Source of the DNA: Hirundichthys speculiger
Taxonomy: Eukaryota > Chordata > Actinopteri > Beloniformes > Exocoetidae
Direction: 5' to 3'
Assembly: GCA_018398805.1 (NCBI GenBank)
Contig: JAGFBZ010002330.1
Location: forward strand, 124,001-188,000
DNA: 64,000 nucleotides
Numbering within the stretch: position 1 is the stretch's first letter; each line of letters opens with the position of its first letter. Of the stretch, positions 42,019-55,200 are shown piece by piece. Made by a program: the position numbers and the translations under genes. The notes under the pieces are model-generated. The model saw only the letters and a program-made list of their open reading frames with translations, was not told where the DNA came from and did no database searches.

Positions 42019-45000
42019 CTGTTAGACATGAAAAAAAAGAAAGATTGAGAGTGTTGGGAGGGGCATTGACATGTGATGTATATTAAATGATGAGTGTATT
42101 TCTGCGCTCTGTCAGAGCTCTATTGAGCTTCTTGACAGTTTTTCATTCAAATGCAGGAATTGCTGGGTTTTTGCAGCTCAGGGGCGATTTGGCCATACCA
42201 AATGGCTCCTCTTTGGCTTTTCAAACAGCAGTTTCTATAAATTTCAACGGCACTAGCTGCTCTGGTAAATGAGATATGACAAGTGAAAAATTGAGATAAA
42301 ATGATGAAGTACACTTTCAGAGGGCATATTCACAATGTGCTCAGGCTTTACTATTCATCTATACAGATGGCACAGAGAAACTTCCCAACTATAATCTGTC
42401 AAATTGCTGTTGAGAGTGCATTTGTGTTAGGGTGACTGCTGTGTAATTTGTTCATTTTCAAGTGGAGACCTATTCTCAGTTGAGTGCTTTGAGCATTCAT
42501 AAATCTGCATCCTGTCACAAGCTGTTGTTGTTTTTTCATCCCACCTGTGTATGGTTTAGTATTTAAGTAAGGGCCCTGTCTCTGGATAACTGGTGGAGTG
42601 CTCCCTGTGCACAAACAGAGACGTGAAGGAAAAGGGGAGAAGAATGGAGGAGTATACTCTGCAAACACAGGAGTGTATAGTCAACACACAGACCATGGCT
42701 GAGGCCTGTGTCTGACAGCAGGTAATGTTAATTATGGTTTGTGGAGTCTGAGAAAGCAGAAGGGAGCTAAGCAGCCAGGATTGAAAGTCTTTAGCAGGGG
42801 AACAGTTATCTCTGATTTAAGCTTTGGCCCACATAATGGAGAAAATAAACATGACACACATTTGCTATATATGTTTCCCACCCAAAAATACACAAGCGTA
42901 ATAACAGAGAGTGTTGCAATATGGTTAAATGATACAACCATCGAGCCGGTTCTAAATAGGAATGAGAGTTGAAAAATAAAAAGCGAGGAATGCAGCAAAC
43001 AGAGCAGAAAAGGTTGACGGTGATGACATCTCGCCCTTGTGTGGCATGTCCAGCTTAAGGCAGACTTGAGTCGAGTGCAGGGTGGTCTGGTACCAAGCGC
43101 CAGGGTGGCACAACCTTGTGGCACCTCCCGGGTCTGTGCTGGATGATTATTCACCGTGGCAGAGACGGTGAAGAGCGCTTGAGGGGAGTGGAGCAGTGCT
43201 GGGTTAATCAGCTGGCATGGGTTCAGGGCACAGCCCACACAGACGCACAGCACAGCAGTAGAGTCAGGTAATCAGCAAAGACAACACTCTCACTGCCACC
43301 GCCTTATGTCTCCCCTTTTATTTTCTCATTCTGTCATTGTAGCTCACTCCATCCCTCTTCTTCTCCTTTGTTTATTCTGTTTGCTCTTTTTCTTGTACAC
43401 CGTTCATCAGATTTTTTCTTTCAGTTTTGATATATTGTTTACTGTTGGATGTGATACTCAAGATTTGAAAAGATTATTGACTGGTTAAGTCAACTCAAGA
43501 TTTATTTATTTATTTTAACTCAAGATTTATAATGACATGTTCAACAAGAGTACATGCAGAGAATAATCTTGTTAATGCACTTACTATAATTTCATCAAAT
43601 ACATTGAGTGGCCCCTCTTTTTTTTCTTCCTTCCTTGAAAATGTTCTTTTTTTTTTTTTTAATCATTCCAAATCAGGAAATTTTACTCCTATTATTTTAA
43701 GATACTTTGTGAACACAGTTTTATGGCTATGCTATGTAAATATTCAAACGTCTGGTCCAAAACAAATACAAATAATCGTTGGTCACATGGTAATAATTTT
43801 TATTTTTAATTCAATATTAATTACCGTAATTTAAAAACTTTATCTTTTTTTCAGCAACCACATCATGAAATTAAGTAAACTCTCATTGCTGACTCCTGGA
43901 AAAAGATGATTACAAAGTGAGGAATGCTTTGCCTTTAAATTAGCCTCAGTGTCATCTTGACACCCCTACATTATGTAAAGTAGTCTGCTGTAGAAGCTTT
44001 CCATGAGTGTGTGTGTAGATGTGTGTTCACGTATGCTGAGGTGTTGAGGATCTCAGTAGCCAACTGCAAAGCTACTTCAGAGGCCCTCTGGGTCTCTTTA
44101 CCTCAGACCCGTCTGCCGTAGACAACCACCTGCCTTCTATGTCTACAGCCCACAACAGGCTGTGCTCTTCCTCACTCTGCTCACATCAAAGCAGCTCCAC
44201 ACTTAAAGTGCGCTGCGTCTAGGGTCTGGCTGCAGATGTAGCTCACACACAACAAGAAAAAATAGCACACATTCTACAAAGTCAGGAAATGTCCTTAACA
44301 GCAATGATAATCCAAAGTAATCATAAGAAAGCAGATAAATCTTTCATAGGGCATAATGCAATTTTGTGAGCCATCATACAAAGAATAGTCTTCCTCTCTT
44401 TGACCTAATAATATCTTAAGGTTCAGTGTTTGGCATTACTGCCTGTTTAAATACCCCAGAATCCCTGAGATTTCACAGCATTAGGGAAACACGGAGCTGG
44501 AGGGGCTAGGGATAGAGTATCCGTTCGGTTTATTTGTACAAGCAAAAACGATGATTGTCTGCTCAGCCTGGATTTTAAATACCCAAAAGTGCTGCCTTAT
44601 TGTCAGTAGTGCAGACTACGCCTAAGATACTCATCCTCTACGAGGCTTCTTATTTATCCCCAGTTCAGATTCCTACTGCTGACGCACCAAATAGGAGTGA
44701 AAGCTGTTTAAAGTTTAAACTAAACATATTTTGGAGAGAAAAAAAATGAGCAAACTGTGTTTTTACTTTTGGGAACGGTTAAAATCTTCCAGAGATATCT
44801 AAATACTAGTTATCTTGATTTCTTTAAAAGTCATCGTGGTGTAGAGTTGAAGAAAAAAATAAATCAACAAATAATGCTGTTTAAAATGTGTTATTTGGTC
44901 TCTTATCATCATCACCAAGCAATGACTTCAATCAGCAAAGCTACAGCGGAGCATCATTTTATACGCCCTTCTACATGTACAAACATGCGTTATAGTAATG

Positions 45001-45071
45001 TGAGGGCCTCGTGATATTTCTTGCATTCACTGTTTCACCAGTTTCGTCTATGTTCAGCATGCATGTCTCAC
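42019..45071 (-). other. sox6: SOX6 intron between the first two coding exons (3.1 kb)
   Basis: The boundaries are GT at 45071-45070 and AG at 42020-42019. It holds low-complexity AT-rich sequence around 43.4-43.9 kb, with a local duplication of AACTCAAGATTTAT near 43.49-43.53 kb, and a more GC-rich patch around 43.0-43.25 kb. The minus-strand open frame through that patch has no recognisable domain. No further feature is supported. Confidence 0.85.
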
Positions 45072-45302
45072 CATGCGCTGCTGTGCTGACACCAAGCTGT
45101 CCCAGTCGCTCTCCGGTGGAACACTGCTGAGTGGCTGCATTTCATCAGGGGCTTTTCCATGCAGCAGACTGTGCAGGGGGAGCTGTGGCATCCCATGGGC
45201 CTCTGCACTGTCCTCTTTCTCCCAAGACAAGTGCTCCTGACTCATGGCATCATCACCGTCAACCACAGGTGCAAAAGGAGATGTGGCTTGCTTTGAAGAC
45301 AT
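45072..45302 (-). CDS. sox6: SOX6, first coding exon (residues 1-77)
   Basis: SOX6 is a SOXD-group HMG-box transcription factor of the nucleus. It acts in cartilage, slow/fast muscle fibre choice, red cells and neurons. This exon starts at ATG 45302 with MSSKQATSPFAPVVDGDDAM, close to the known SOX6 amino end, and continues through QLPLHSLLHGK to SDWDSLVSAQQRM. The matching SOX6 segments are LPLHPIMHNK and DWDSVLSSQQRM; SOX5 differs strongly here, so the paralogue is clear. The start has G at -3 and lies 7 bases inside an exon whose acceptor is a long pyrimidine tract ending CACAG at 45310. The donor is ATG|GTGAGA, with GT at 45071-45070, leaving phase 0. An isoform with an upstream start in another exon is possible, as in mammals, but cannot be seen here. 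Confidence 0.95.
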
Positions 45303-45318
45303 GACTCTGCTGTGAATA
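45303..45318 (-). promoter_or_regulatory. Tandem (NAGNAG-type) splice acceptor before the SOX6 start codon
   Basis: On the minus strand the sequence is ATTCACAGCAGAGTC followed by ATG. Two acceptors three bases apart (AG at 45311-45310 and at 45308-45307) follow a run of pyrimidines. Either choice leaves the start codon intact and changes the untranslated leader by only three bases. Confidence 0.6.
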
Positions 45319-46507
45319 AAAAAAAAAAAGGAAGAAAATGTGTGAGGAATGCTGTTTCATTGAGTTTGCACCTGATCAGATAAATTGCCTGCGCTGGCTG
45401 TCACCTGTTGCTACTCTGGCCTGCAGGGCATGTAGAGTCCCTGATACTTTGTTTAATGCAGATGGATTACTCTATCTGGGCCTGGAAGCTTGCCTGTTTG
45501 AGTCCTGGCCCATACATCAAGACAGGAGCAAGGCAGCAGGTCAGCCAGGGAGTGGGAATAAATCCAGATTGAAAAAAAAAAACACTAATACAACTTGTAC
45601 AAGGAAATGTAAAACAAGGTTACTTTTTTTTTTCATTTCATAACATCTGTTTTATATTTCTGCACCACCTGATTTATCTCCCTTTTCTTTTGAAATGATT
45701 TACTTTTGTCCTTCAAACAATTAATTTTTTTTTCACTTTGAAGCAATCAGATACAAACAAAAGCCAGGCCTGTTTTCATTTTCATTTCATGTGTCAAATT
45801 AGGAAATTATTAACATTTTGGCATAACGGTAGTCCCCAAGGCTAACAAATCCCACTTAAGCAGCTTAAAACCCAAAAGCTGTGGAGTATATTCACAGAAC
45901 TGTCACATGCTTTCATGAATATTACAGTGAAGAGTGTACTTGACATATCAGGTGAAAAGGAAACTCATGTTAATTCAGATTTTCATCTTCGTCTTTTACT
46001 ACCCAACTCTTTTTTGGAGTACAATTTATTCAACTATTTCCACTTTTCTCACAATTAATGAGGCTGCACTCACGCTGTGCATTACAATGAATGAAATTAA
46101 ACACTGTGCCACCAAATCTAATTTAGCATTTGGTACTACAATAAAATGGGGCTAATGTGGCCTTCCTATGATGTGAAGTGAAAAGAGGGAGCTGGAGCAT
46201 TTTTAATTCCTAATCCGCTTTTCCCTGAGCTGTTGCTCTGTTGACTTTTGTCAGCTGGAGGATACTGACCATTAAAACTAGACTGGGGCTACTTGAGGCT
46301 CAATCTTCTGTGGAGGATGCATATATGCATGCTTATATGCACATAAGAAGGGAATATTTGGTGGCCTGCACCTCTCTGCACTTGTTGTAGTGACATTTCA
46401 TCACTTGTTGTCTTATATTTCATCACAAATCTCCATGTACCCCGTCCCCCTGCTCTGTCCATAGAGGTCACTATGACAGAACTTTAGTCCCACTCTTAGT
46501 TTGCTGA

Positions 46508-46556
46508 CGGGGGGGAGGGGGAAGACAGAGGTGTTGTGGGGGATGGGGTGGGGGGT
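46508..46556 (+). repeat. G-rich tract, possible G-quadruplex
   Basis: Several G runs of four to nine bases (for example GGGGGGGGGAGGGGG and GGGGGATGGGGTGGGGGG) lie within 50 bases. Confidence 0.8.
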
Positions 46557-49500
46557 CTCAAGGTTGAGGCAGTTTGGTATCCTTGTGCTCTCTGTCTAAA
46601 GCCAGTGACCACGAGATAGGAGATCTAAGACATGTTTCACATTAAAAAAAGACATTTTACTTTGGGTCTGATGGTTCAGGGTTTTACTCAAGGAAGTCTG
46701 ACAGATAAGATATCTACCAACGGTTACACATTAGTAAATTGTTTTTATCTGCCACTATGGAAGAGAAAATTATTCATAAAGCATCTTTCTAAAAAAGACA
46801 ATTCAAAGTGCTGTGAAAATGGAGCCAAGCAACATTCAAAGGCAATGAAGAAAAAAACTGAACAAGACAAAGTAGAAGTGGATTAAATCTGAAAATAAAT
46901 GCAAAAGCATAGACAGAATAACGTTTTCTGGCTAGTTATAAAAAGCAGAAAGATTTCCATTTCTGATTTAGAAATTGGTGCTGGAGAGCACATTTGACAT
47001 TTAATCAAAATACAATATGTACAACTGAGACAGTGAAGGCTGTATAACTTTTTCTTTTACCCTTTAATCAAGTACAGCACCCAAACAATGAGGAGAAAAT
47101 GAATGCCAAAAGCAAATTTGAAATAGTTCGCTACCACTGCAGTGGTATATCCAAGTACAACATTGGACATACATTGCTTTACTTTCTCTCTCTCTCCCTC
47201 TTTTTTCCTGCCTTTCATTTGCTTACACACACTCACACATAGATCACTGACCAGACCGCGTCGCGGATGGTGACTTAAAAACAATGGAAGTTTAAATTAA
47301 CCTGTTAAGGATCTACAGCTGTAGAAACACACCCGCTTAGTCAGACAGCAAAGTGGGAAGGTAGACCCATGCATGACTGTCTGTCTGTCTGTCTCTTCTT
47401 CTGGCTTTCAACCTCAGAACATAGAGGAGTTGTCAGCTCTGCTTTTAGTGGGACTTAGCCCTCAATTTTAATCAACCATTAAATTGTTTCCTGCAATTAT
47501 ATCAAACGGAACATGAGCTCAAAATTGAGAACTGTTAATTGAAAATCAAGAGTCAGACCAAAGTTCAGAGCATGTCTGTAACGGCAAGTACAGCAGGTTT
47601 GTGTGCACGTGTGTCTGTGCGCGCGTGTGCGTGGCAGGACTGGGTTGATAATGCAGATTTGAACATATTTTTTATTCATGTACCCAAAAAGCTTGAGCCT
47701 GAAGCGCAACAAGCACCTCGTCTTCAATGGAGTGTGAGAGCGAAACAAAGCACTGCTTTTGTTTTACACACTAAATCAAGTGGTATTATTTTACCACTAA
47801 AATATTCAGTCTCTCAGGCACTTTTACTTTGGTCTCCAGCCATCAGTCAAGCTACTGAGGCGTGAGCGAGAGAACAGAAAAGACAGAGGGAAAAGAAGAG
47901 AGGGAGCTCCATCCTCCTTTAACATGTGTCTACAGCAATCTTGTTAAAGAATGCAACAGATCTGCAGCGGGCTCCATAACAGTATTTGTCAGCAGGAGTT
48001 AATAATTTATTAGCAGTGCTGGGAGGGCTGCGCTCAGGCAGCTAAAGAGTGCGGAGAAATCTTTCTGCCCCACCCCCAACCTCTGACAAGCCCTATACAA
48101 TACTACCTCTTATTATTGAAAGGGAAAAGGGGAAGCGTGGCAATAATTCTCTGAAAATATCTGAGGGCAATCGTACAGTTTTTTTTTTTTTTTTTGTTTT
48201 TTCTCATATTTAGAGTGGGGATCACACACCTCTGAGATCTAAAGGGGTATGTGTGCAAAAGAGCAGCAGAGACACAAAAACTTTTGATGAGGTGCAAAAC
48301 AGAAAGCAGAATTCAGCTGAGTGTGAGTACTGCATAAGCATGCAGAATTTTAACACATCTTCTAATAGAATAGTGTTGTTTACACTGTTGGTCTCTCTGC
48401 TTGCAAAATAAAACCAACAAAACAGGCCCATTTGTACAACTGCCGTGTATTCAGTTTTACTGGACTATAGGTTCAAACTTTCACATACTAAACACTTAGA
48501 ATATGGCGAGCTGGAAAGGTAGCTTATACATTCTTGACCATCTGCTTTCCCTCATGCTTTACCACACAATAAGTATAGAAAAGTAAATGTGACGTGCCCT
48601 CTTGCCGACTTCCTTAAAGACAAAGCCCCAGTCACTTTGAAGACTTAAGGCAGAGATGAAGAAGGGTCAGATAGAAAAGCGATCTGCCCTATATATAGCT
48701 GACAATATTGCACACATTTGAAGGATTAGGACTTAAGTTCTCCAGCCATGGGCTCATATGCCCTGGAATGCTTTGAGTCATGAAATGTTCCCTGAGATAA
48801 TGTTTCATCATCGTGCAAAACAACCTCTGCTTAATTGGTAAGTATTAAAAGGGTGTTGTGCACTGCTCATTTTGGGGGTCTTGTGACTGCTGGGCCATGT
48901 GTCCCCAGCTATCCCATTTCCTCTTTCATCATAAAAGGGTCTGACCAGCTTTCACCCGCTGTATCTGCTCTGTCACACTGTTTACCTTTTATAGACAATG
49001 GTGATAAGTAACTCCACACCGTCACCCCCATCACACCCACTTGTCCATCTCAGTCATGTCTTGCACCTTCATATTTTCATACCAGCTCTCAGTATTTACA
49101 TGTTATCAATGGGACAAGCAGGAAAAAATAAAAAAAAGATTGCTTAAATAAATAAAAGAAAAAGTAGACAGTGACATATGAATGGGTTTTACTGCCCATG
49201 TGTAACAGTGTGTACCCTTACATAGTCTTCATGCATGTAGGAGAGCTCATATTCAAGCAAATAAAAAAAAGATAAACAAACTGATGCAATCAATCTTCAG
49301 ACAAAAAAGTAAACCTAAAGTGCTGACTTTTTATGCAGAGCCAATCAACAAAAGGCTATTAACATTTCTAATTTTGATATTTAAGAGAAAATGGAGAATA
49401 ACTCTTTTCAACTGCATATGTGATAAATAATGCATTCATAACAAGTGATGACCATTTTTATTCTTTCTAAGTTGATCATTTATGTGTTAGAAATTATTTG

Positions 49501-51829
49501 AAAAACCTCCTTTCTGTGAGGAATTGTTTATCTATTTTTTTAACCTTTTTTTGCATAATTAAAAAAACATGGATGTAAGCATGAGTCTTATTACTGCATT
49601 GTTGTATCCTTCTCTGCGCCAAATTAAGCATTACAAATTATACAGATAAAAAAAAACAGAATTAGATTGGATTGTGTGCACATTAATAAATGGAGAGAAG
49701 AGGTAGGGGGTGTGGGGGGAGTCAGATAGTGGGAAAATCATCTGTGAGTTTCCCTTCAGGGGTTCCTCGTGTTCTAACAGGTGTCATGGAAAGGTTCCTC
49801 TGGGTTCTTCACCTGCCATAATGAGATATTACTACCTGACAGCTCCCAGCTGGAGGAGCATTGACACAGAATCCACCGTTTAGCACAATTAAATTATCAC
49901 CCTCCATTGTGATTGTGGCAAGCTGTGCAGCAGCCAGGTTTCTGGAGACATCTGAGACTATTGTGCAGTTCCAGATATTTTAAATCAAAGTGAATTAGAA
50001 AAGAGAGCAGCTTTTTGGAATCACTTGGAGTCAAAATGATTTAAATGCCTTAAACCTCGACATGTAAAATAGTTACACATAATGATGTAAACTATCGTAA
50101 GTGGCTGAGAAAATACTTTTCTTTTTTTCCAAATACAGTGCCGAAGCAAAGGAGTTGTCTAAATTAATTTTTTTCCTCCATTATTGTTGACCTTCCCCTG
50201 CAAAAAGTCAACTCAATTACAGTGGCACTTCATCCTCACTTCACATTCTCTCCAGATACGTTCTCCATTAGAAGCTACCACAGTTAGCACAGCTAAAAAT
50301 CCACACTCAAATGATAGCCACCCAGGGCAAATTAAGCAAGCCACCTGAAGAGCCCACTTTACATATTGAGCAGAGCATTGATAATTACTTTGCAGGGTAA
50401 ATTATTTGCAATAATATGCTGCCAGAGGAACTGCCTTGTACCTCGTTTTAAACACTTGTGCAGCTGCCATGACAGCATGGTTGGTGTCCTCGCCCCCCAC
50501 GCAAGGCAAAGGCTGATGCAGGTGTAAGAGTACTTAAGTGTATCTGTCTGTCTAATCGGGAAGGGTCGATGAGCTCTCACAGACTCAATCCTTCCTCTAC
50601 TTCCCCCTCCTGCTTCTCCTCCTCCTCCTGTCCCCTGTGCCACTGGCCTTTTTTTTTTTTTTTCGATCCCAGGAAACAAGCTCAAAGCTTGATGGCATAA
50701 CAGCCTCTCAGTTCTTCAGGACACACACGAGTTTACTCATGCGTGTGTTCTGAAAAATGAAGGATCAAAAAAAAAAAAAAAAAATTCACTACTTGCCTTT
50801 TTTTTTTCTGCAAAAATTATTCACTACAAGAAGATGACATGAAGCTTCCGCTTAAGGAAATACACACACACAAGGACATACTCATAGTCACACAAAAACA
50901 GCTTCAGCAACATTATTATTATATTATTATTATTATTATTTACTTGTCTTTCTTGTTTTTAGATTTTCTTTCTCCGTTCCAGCTCACTTAAAAAAAAAGC
51001 CTAATGTTGCTACTGCAGCACTTGTCACAGCCGACCCAGCCCATTTTGATGAGCAGCCGTGGAGCTGTGTGGCTTTGCTCATATTTGACAGTAAGTTACC
51101 TTTGGGGCCTTTGTGAACAGGAGAAGTAAAACAGAGAATGGAATTTGGCAGGAACGTAATAATACAGAAATCTTCTGTTCATGGAACCTGAAATTTTCAT
51201 GGAAACAATGGAGCATTGTTGAAGGAAAGAAAAGCTACGGTGACAGATGAAATATAGAGAGGGGCCCCCTTTTTGTAAAATGTTACACAAAGCGCTATTC
51301 AGGCCAGGTCCTCTCTGTCATTTATAAAGATAAGTTATTCTGTGTGCAAGAGAATGCCCTTCAACAAATCCAGTGTAATAGCTGGCACAGTTGCCAGAGA
51401 ACTGAGTGGAAGACCTGGCACACAAGTGACCGGATCCATCTCTCGTCCAACGAGATGCATAGTGAGTGGAGAGACAAATCTAAAGAGAGAGGAGTTAAAA
51501 AAAAAAAAAAAAGAAGAAGATAGAAATGCTCATGAATAAAACTGTTAAAGTCACTTATTTTCAGCCAAATTCTCATGTTCTTCAGCTAGTTAAAAAGGTA
51601 CTTTAGCATGTAGCATGTTCACTGCGACTCTTTCAAGAAATTAGTTAAATATGATTAGGTCATCATTTGCAGATTGAATGTGGCTTAAACTGTGGCAGAA
51701 CTGAAAAAAACTGCAACGACAACTGAGCTGCTCTAAAATCATTCTAGGGAACGGGAGAACAACAACTCAGAAGCAACAGCTGGACCCACAGCCATTTCTG
51801 CTTTTTTTTGTTGTTGTTGTTTTGTTTTG

Positions 51830-51836
51830 TTTTTTT

Positions 51837-51867
<31 letters not shown>

Positions 51868-51869
51868 GG
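51830..51869 (+). repeat. T17-G23 homopolymer junction
   Basis: Seventeen T (51830-51846) are followed directly by 23 G (51847-51869), preceded by TTG repeats. Runs of this length are prone to sequencing and replication slippage, so the exact length is uncertain. Confidence 0.9.
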
Positions 51870-52404
51870 TCCTGAATGCATTAATTTCATTCATTGACAA
51901 CTCTCACACAAAGAAATATGCCTCCCTTTTCAAAAACTGGATCTCTTTTTCCTTCTTTGTCTTTAGACCCTTAAGTTTTCTTAAGGACTGTGAGAAGAGG
52001 AGCTGGGACAGAGTTAGGGTGGGTAGAGAAGTAACCACGTTTCATGTGACACGTCAATTGGAAAATCAAAATAGGGGTAGTTCATTTGCTCCACCCAGAT
52101 GAGGCCATCTAGCTGAGCCATGATGAATAGGGGTCAGGCAAGCCACACCTCAAAGATTTATGATTAAGGCTTATTATGGTGGGAAACTGACATTGATTGC
52201 TGATTTAAACCACTGAAACCAATTAATTTGGCAGGGCTGAATAGAAAGCATGGTCAACAGCGTGTGCCATTCTGACAGGTTCGATGAGAAGAAGCCGAGC
52301 AAAAGTGCAGGACTAAATGAATGGCTGGCACCCAGCTCTGTTTGGAGGTGGTTAAAAGTTACAGAGCGTGATTGACAGCTGATAAAAAAAAAAAGAGAGA
52401 AACT

Positions 52405-52407
<3 letters not shown>

Positions 52408-52439
<32 letters not shown>
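52408..52439. repeat. A32 homopolymer
   Basis: Thirty-two consecutive A, with a shorter A run (52384-52394) just before it. No retroelement body is recognised next to it. Confidence 0.95.
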
Positions 52440-52441
<2 letters not shown>

Positions 52442-53754
52442 GTTCTGAAGAGCAAAACCAGAAGCCTCAGCCACTGATCTGGGTAATTGCCCAAAAATCC
52501 GGTTCACAGAAGACATGTACAAGCTGCTGTTTTAGCAATGCTAAAATGGTTTCATTCATGGGGCAGCCCAAGGAAACCTGAGTAAATGAATGTGAAACAC
52601 AGCTCTAATAAAATCAGAGAGCTGACAGACATGGTCGAACAGAAAAACGTGCTGTATTTCCACGGCAAGGAAGCTGGCACTGTAGTGGATTAAACGCTGA
52701 CTGAAACACAAAATGCCTCACCAGTCTCCTGCTCCCCACGACTCTCAATACTTACATTGTGCTTCAGCTCCTCTCTGCATTTGTCCAGAGCAAAGCGCAA
52801 AGATGTGCCTGCCACAAAGGATATACTGTACCGAGCACAGTCCATTAACAACGTGATTTTTGTGCTATGTTTACAACATATGCCACATTACACTTGGCTG
52901 TATGTTATTTTTTCTGTGGTTGTGGGGAGAAGTTTATGTTTACTAATATCTTTTCCTCTGTGTTAGTTTCCTTCTTAATTCTTTCGCTGGCTTGATCAGA
53001 CAACACATGCATCATGACCGGGTTCCAAAATGAAATCATTAACTAAATTGCTTTCTTAAAAAGCCACAAGTGTGCAGCAGGATTTGTGTGTGTTTGGCTG
53101 TGGGCCATGGGCCTCTGGTTCTCAGGCAGCCTCTGCCCCGGCTCTGTTGTGGTTCCCTGCCACCACACTCATTATGCTCAGCCTCAGCTCAGCACGGCGC
53201 AAGGCTGTAGCGCGCCTCGCCTCACTCACTGTAGGAAATAATCTGGTGACCTCAAGCTACTCCTCCGTTTCAAATGGGGTGCCATTCGTACAAAAACACT
53301 TTGTCCTTATTGAAAATTTGACTACTACACCGAGATTGCGATCAGGAAAAACGCTAAAAAACATATTAAACACCGTGGTTTTATATTTGACTTTTTCTTA
53401 TGTGTAGTTGATCTGCGATTTTGTACTCCTGTGCTGTCACACAATAATTGTTGGCTGGGACTTATCAAAATGATGACATGATGAGGAAATTATCCATTAA
53501 TCAATCCGTTGTCAGATGTCTGTGAGAATAAATGCGCAATGAGAAATAAAAATGTGGAAAACCGCATGCAGAAGCACTAACTTCAGACAGATATTATGTA
53601 ACAAACTTTCTGGAAACTTTACCTGAGATAAATTTCAATAAACGAAGCAAACAGAATGGAAGGCAAATAAAAAGTGAAGGACAGACAAATATTTGACAAG
53701 AGGATAGGGACTCGAGCTGAGCTGTGTGGCAGTGTGGCTCAGAACCGCATCTAC

Positions 53755-53836
53755 ACACAGCCACACACAAACACACATGCTCACACACACAGCCACACAC
53801 ACGCACACATGCTCACACACACAGCCACACACACGC
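53755..53836. repeat. CA-rich minisatellite with a perfect 32-bp tandem duplication
   Basis: A 32-bp unit (ACACATGCTCACACACACAG then CCACACACACGC) occurs at 53773-53804 and is repeated exactly at 53805-53836. A partial, diverged copy lies upstream. Confidence 0.9.
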
Positions 53837-54702
53837 CCATCAAGCCTGACTGTCTAGCTGCTCTCTGCTGAGCTAAAGACACCAGATGTGTCTTTCACAG
53901 CCTGTACAGTGTGTAACCAGTCTGCAAACAATAGATGGAACCTGACAAAGGTTGCCACACTTGCAACACACTCTTTACAGTAAACTTCAGTTCAGTTTCA
54001 TCAGCAACGTTAGTCAATAATTCACTTTTTCTTTTTTCTTTTTTTTTTTTTTAACTCTACAGGCCACTATGGCATTCATCACTGAACCAAAGTGCGTTCC
54101 AAAAGTTGTGTACTCTTGTGTCAGTGCCTTGGCCAACTCGTCAGCCCCTAATATACTCTTTGAAGTCCTTTTAATCACCTTTGACAAAGTTTAAGCTACC
54201 TTTTTGACCTCCTCTTAATGTACAAATTGCTATAAATGTGTTCAGTCCTTTTAATCTAATAATATATTTCAGAGCAAGTGCTTTGAAGTACCTCAGCACA
54301 GTCAAACAAAAGCTCTCTCAGCCTTACGTAAAACAGACAGATATCACAGCAGAAAAAGATCCCATACCAACCATGCCTTTACAGCCTTTCTAATGCTTGT
54401 TTTAATATTGTTTTTTCATTACACATGCTGGATAATGCAATAGTAAAAGTGGCCGTTTATTTGTTGCATGCCTGTTCACTGGGGACGGTGTTATGCAGTA
54501 TCTATAAACCTCTATAAACCTTCTTCTCTGGTGTCAGCAGGGCACCCCCCCAACAAGGCATATTAGCTATAAAAGGCAGCTACATCACTATAGCGCAAGC
54601 TAAAAATACAGGACCTGCTTTCTCCCCTTTCCATCTATTCACAATTGTCTCAAACTTCATCTGAGAAAGCCTGCAAGAAGAGGAGCTGGGTGGAAAAAAA
54701 AA

Positions 54703-54705
<3 letters not shown>

Positions 54706-54765
<60 letters not shown>
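54706..54765. repeat. Perfect TA microsatellite, 30 units
   Basis: Sixty bases of uninterrupted TA repeat, preceded by an A run and followed by CGG. It is self-complementary and able to extrude a cruciform. Confidence 0.97.
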
Positions 54766-54766
<1 letters not shown>

Positions 54767-55171
54767 GGTAGTATTTTATTTGTGCTGTTAAAGAGCAAAT
54801 AACAGATCTCCAGTATTTTGACAGCAAAATGCAAGACATAGCACAAGAAACCTTTTTTCTCTTCGTTTGCAAGCCAGGTTTTAAGAAAGCTCTCTAAAAG
54901 CTATCAAAAGTTTAAACATTTCCCACATCTACTCCTGTGGGTGTGCCTGTAAAGTGCTTCACTCCCTCTCTTGAGAACCTCCAAGGAATTGCATCATGGC
55001 ATGGCAAATAGGACGATGGTAGCAACATACTGTAACGTAGGGGAAATACCTCATTTTGGTTGATTCATAAACACCTTGTGCACTGGCTGGCTGGCCACTC
55101 ACACTGGTCTGTGCTGTAGTGACTGTCAGGCCAGAGCTGACTGTGCCCAGATCCAAGCCCCTGTTTAGGGG

Positions 55172-55200
55172 ACACGCACACACACACACACAAACACACA
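55172..55200. repeat. CA microsatellite
   Basis: A CA repeat with one AAAC interruption. Confidence 0.9.

Noticed and set aside
42732..43253. A 173-codon minus-strand open frame, the longest in the window, on the SOX6 strand
   Set aside because: It lies inside an intron whose boundaries are clear, has a cysteine- and leucine-rich low-information translation and no homology I recognise. The SOX6 exons on either side join in frame without it.
45072..45302. Assignment to SOX5 rather than SOX6
   Set aside because: The amino end (SSKQATSPFA, DWDSLVSAQQRM) and the CSLYSFRN and [20 protein letters not shown] segments follow SOX6 and differ from SOX5 at these positions.
52380..52440. Poly-A tail of a processed pseudogene or SINE
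   Set aside because: No recognisable gene body or target-site duplication was seen next to the A32 run on either side.
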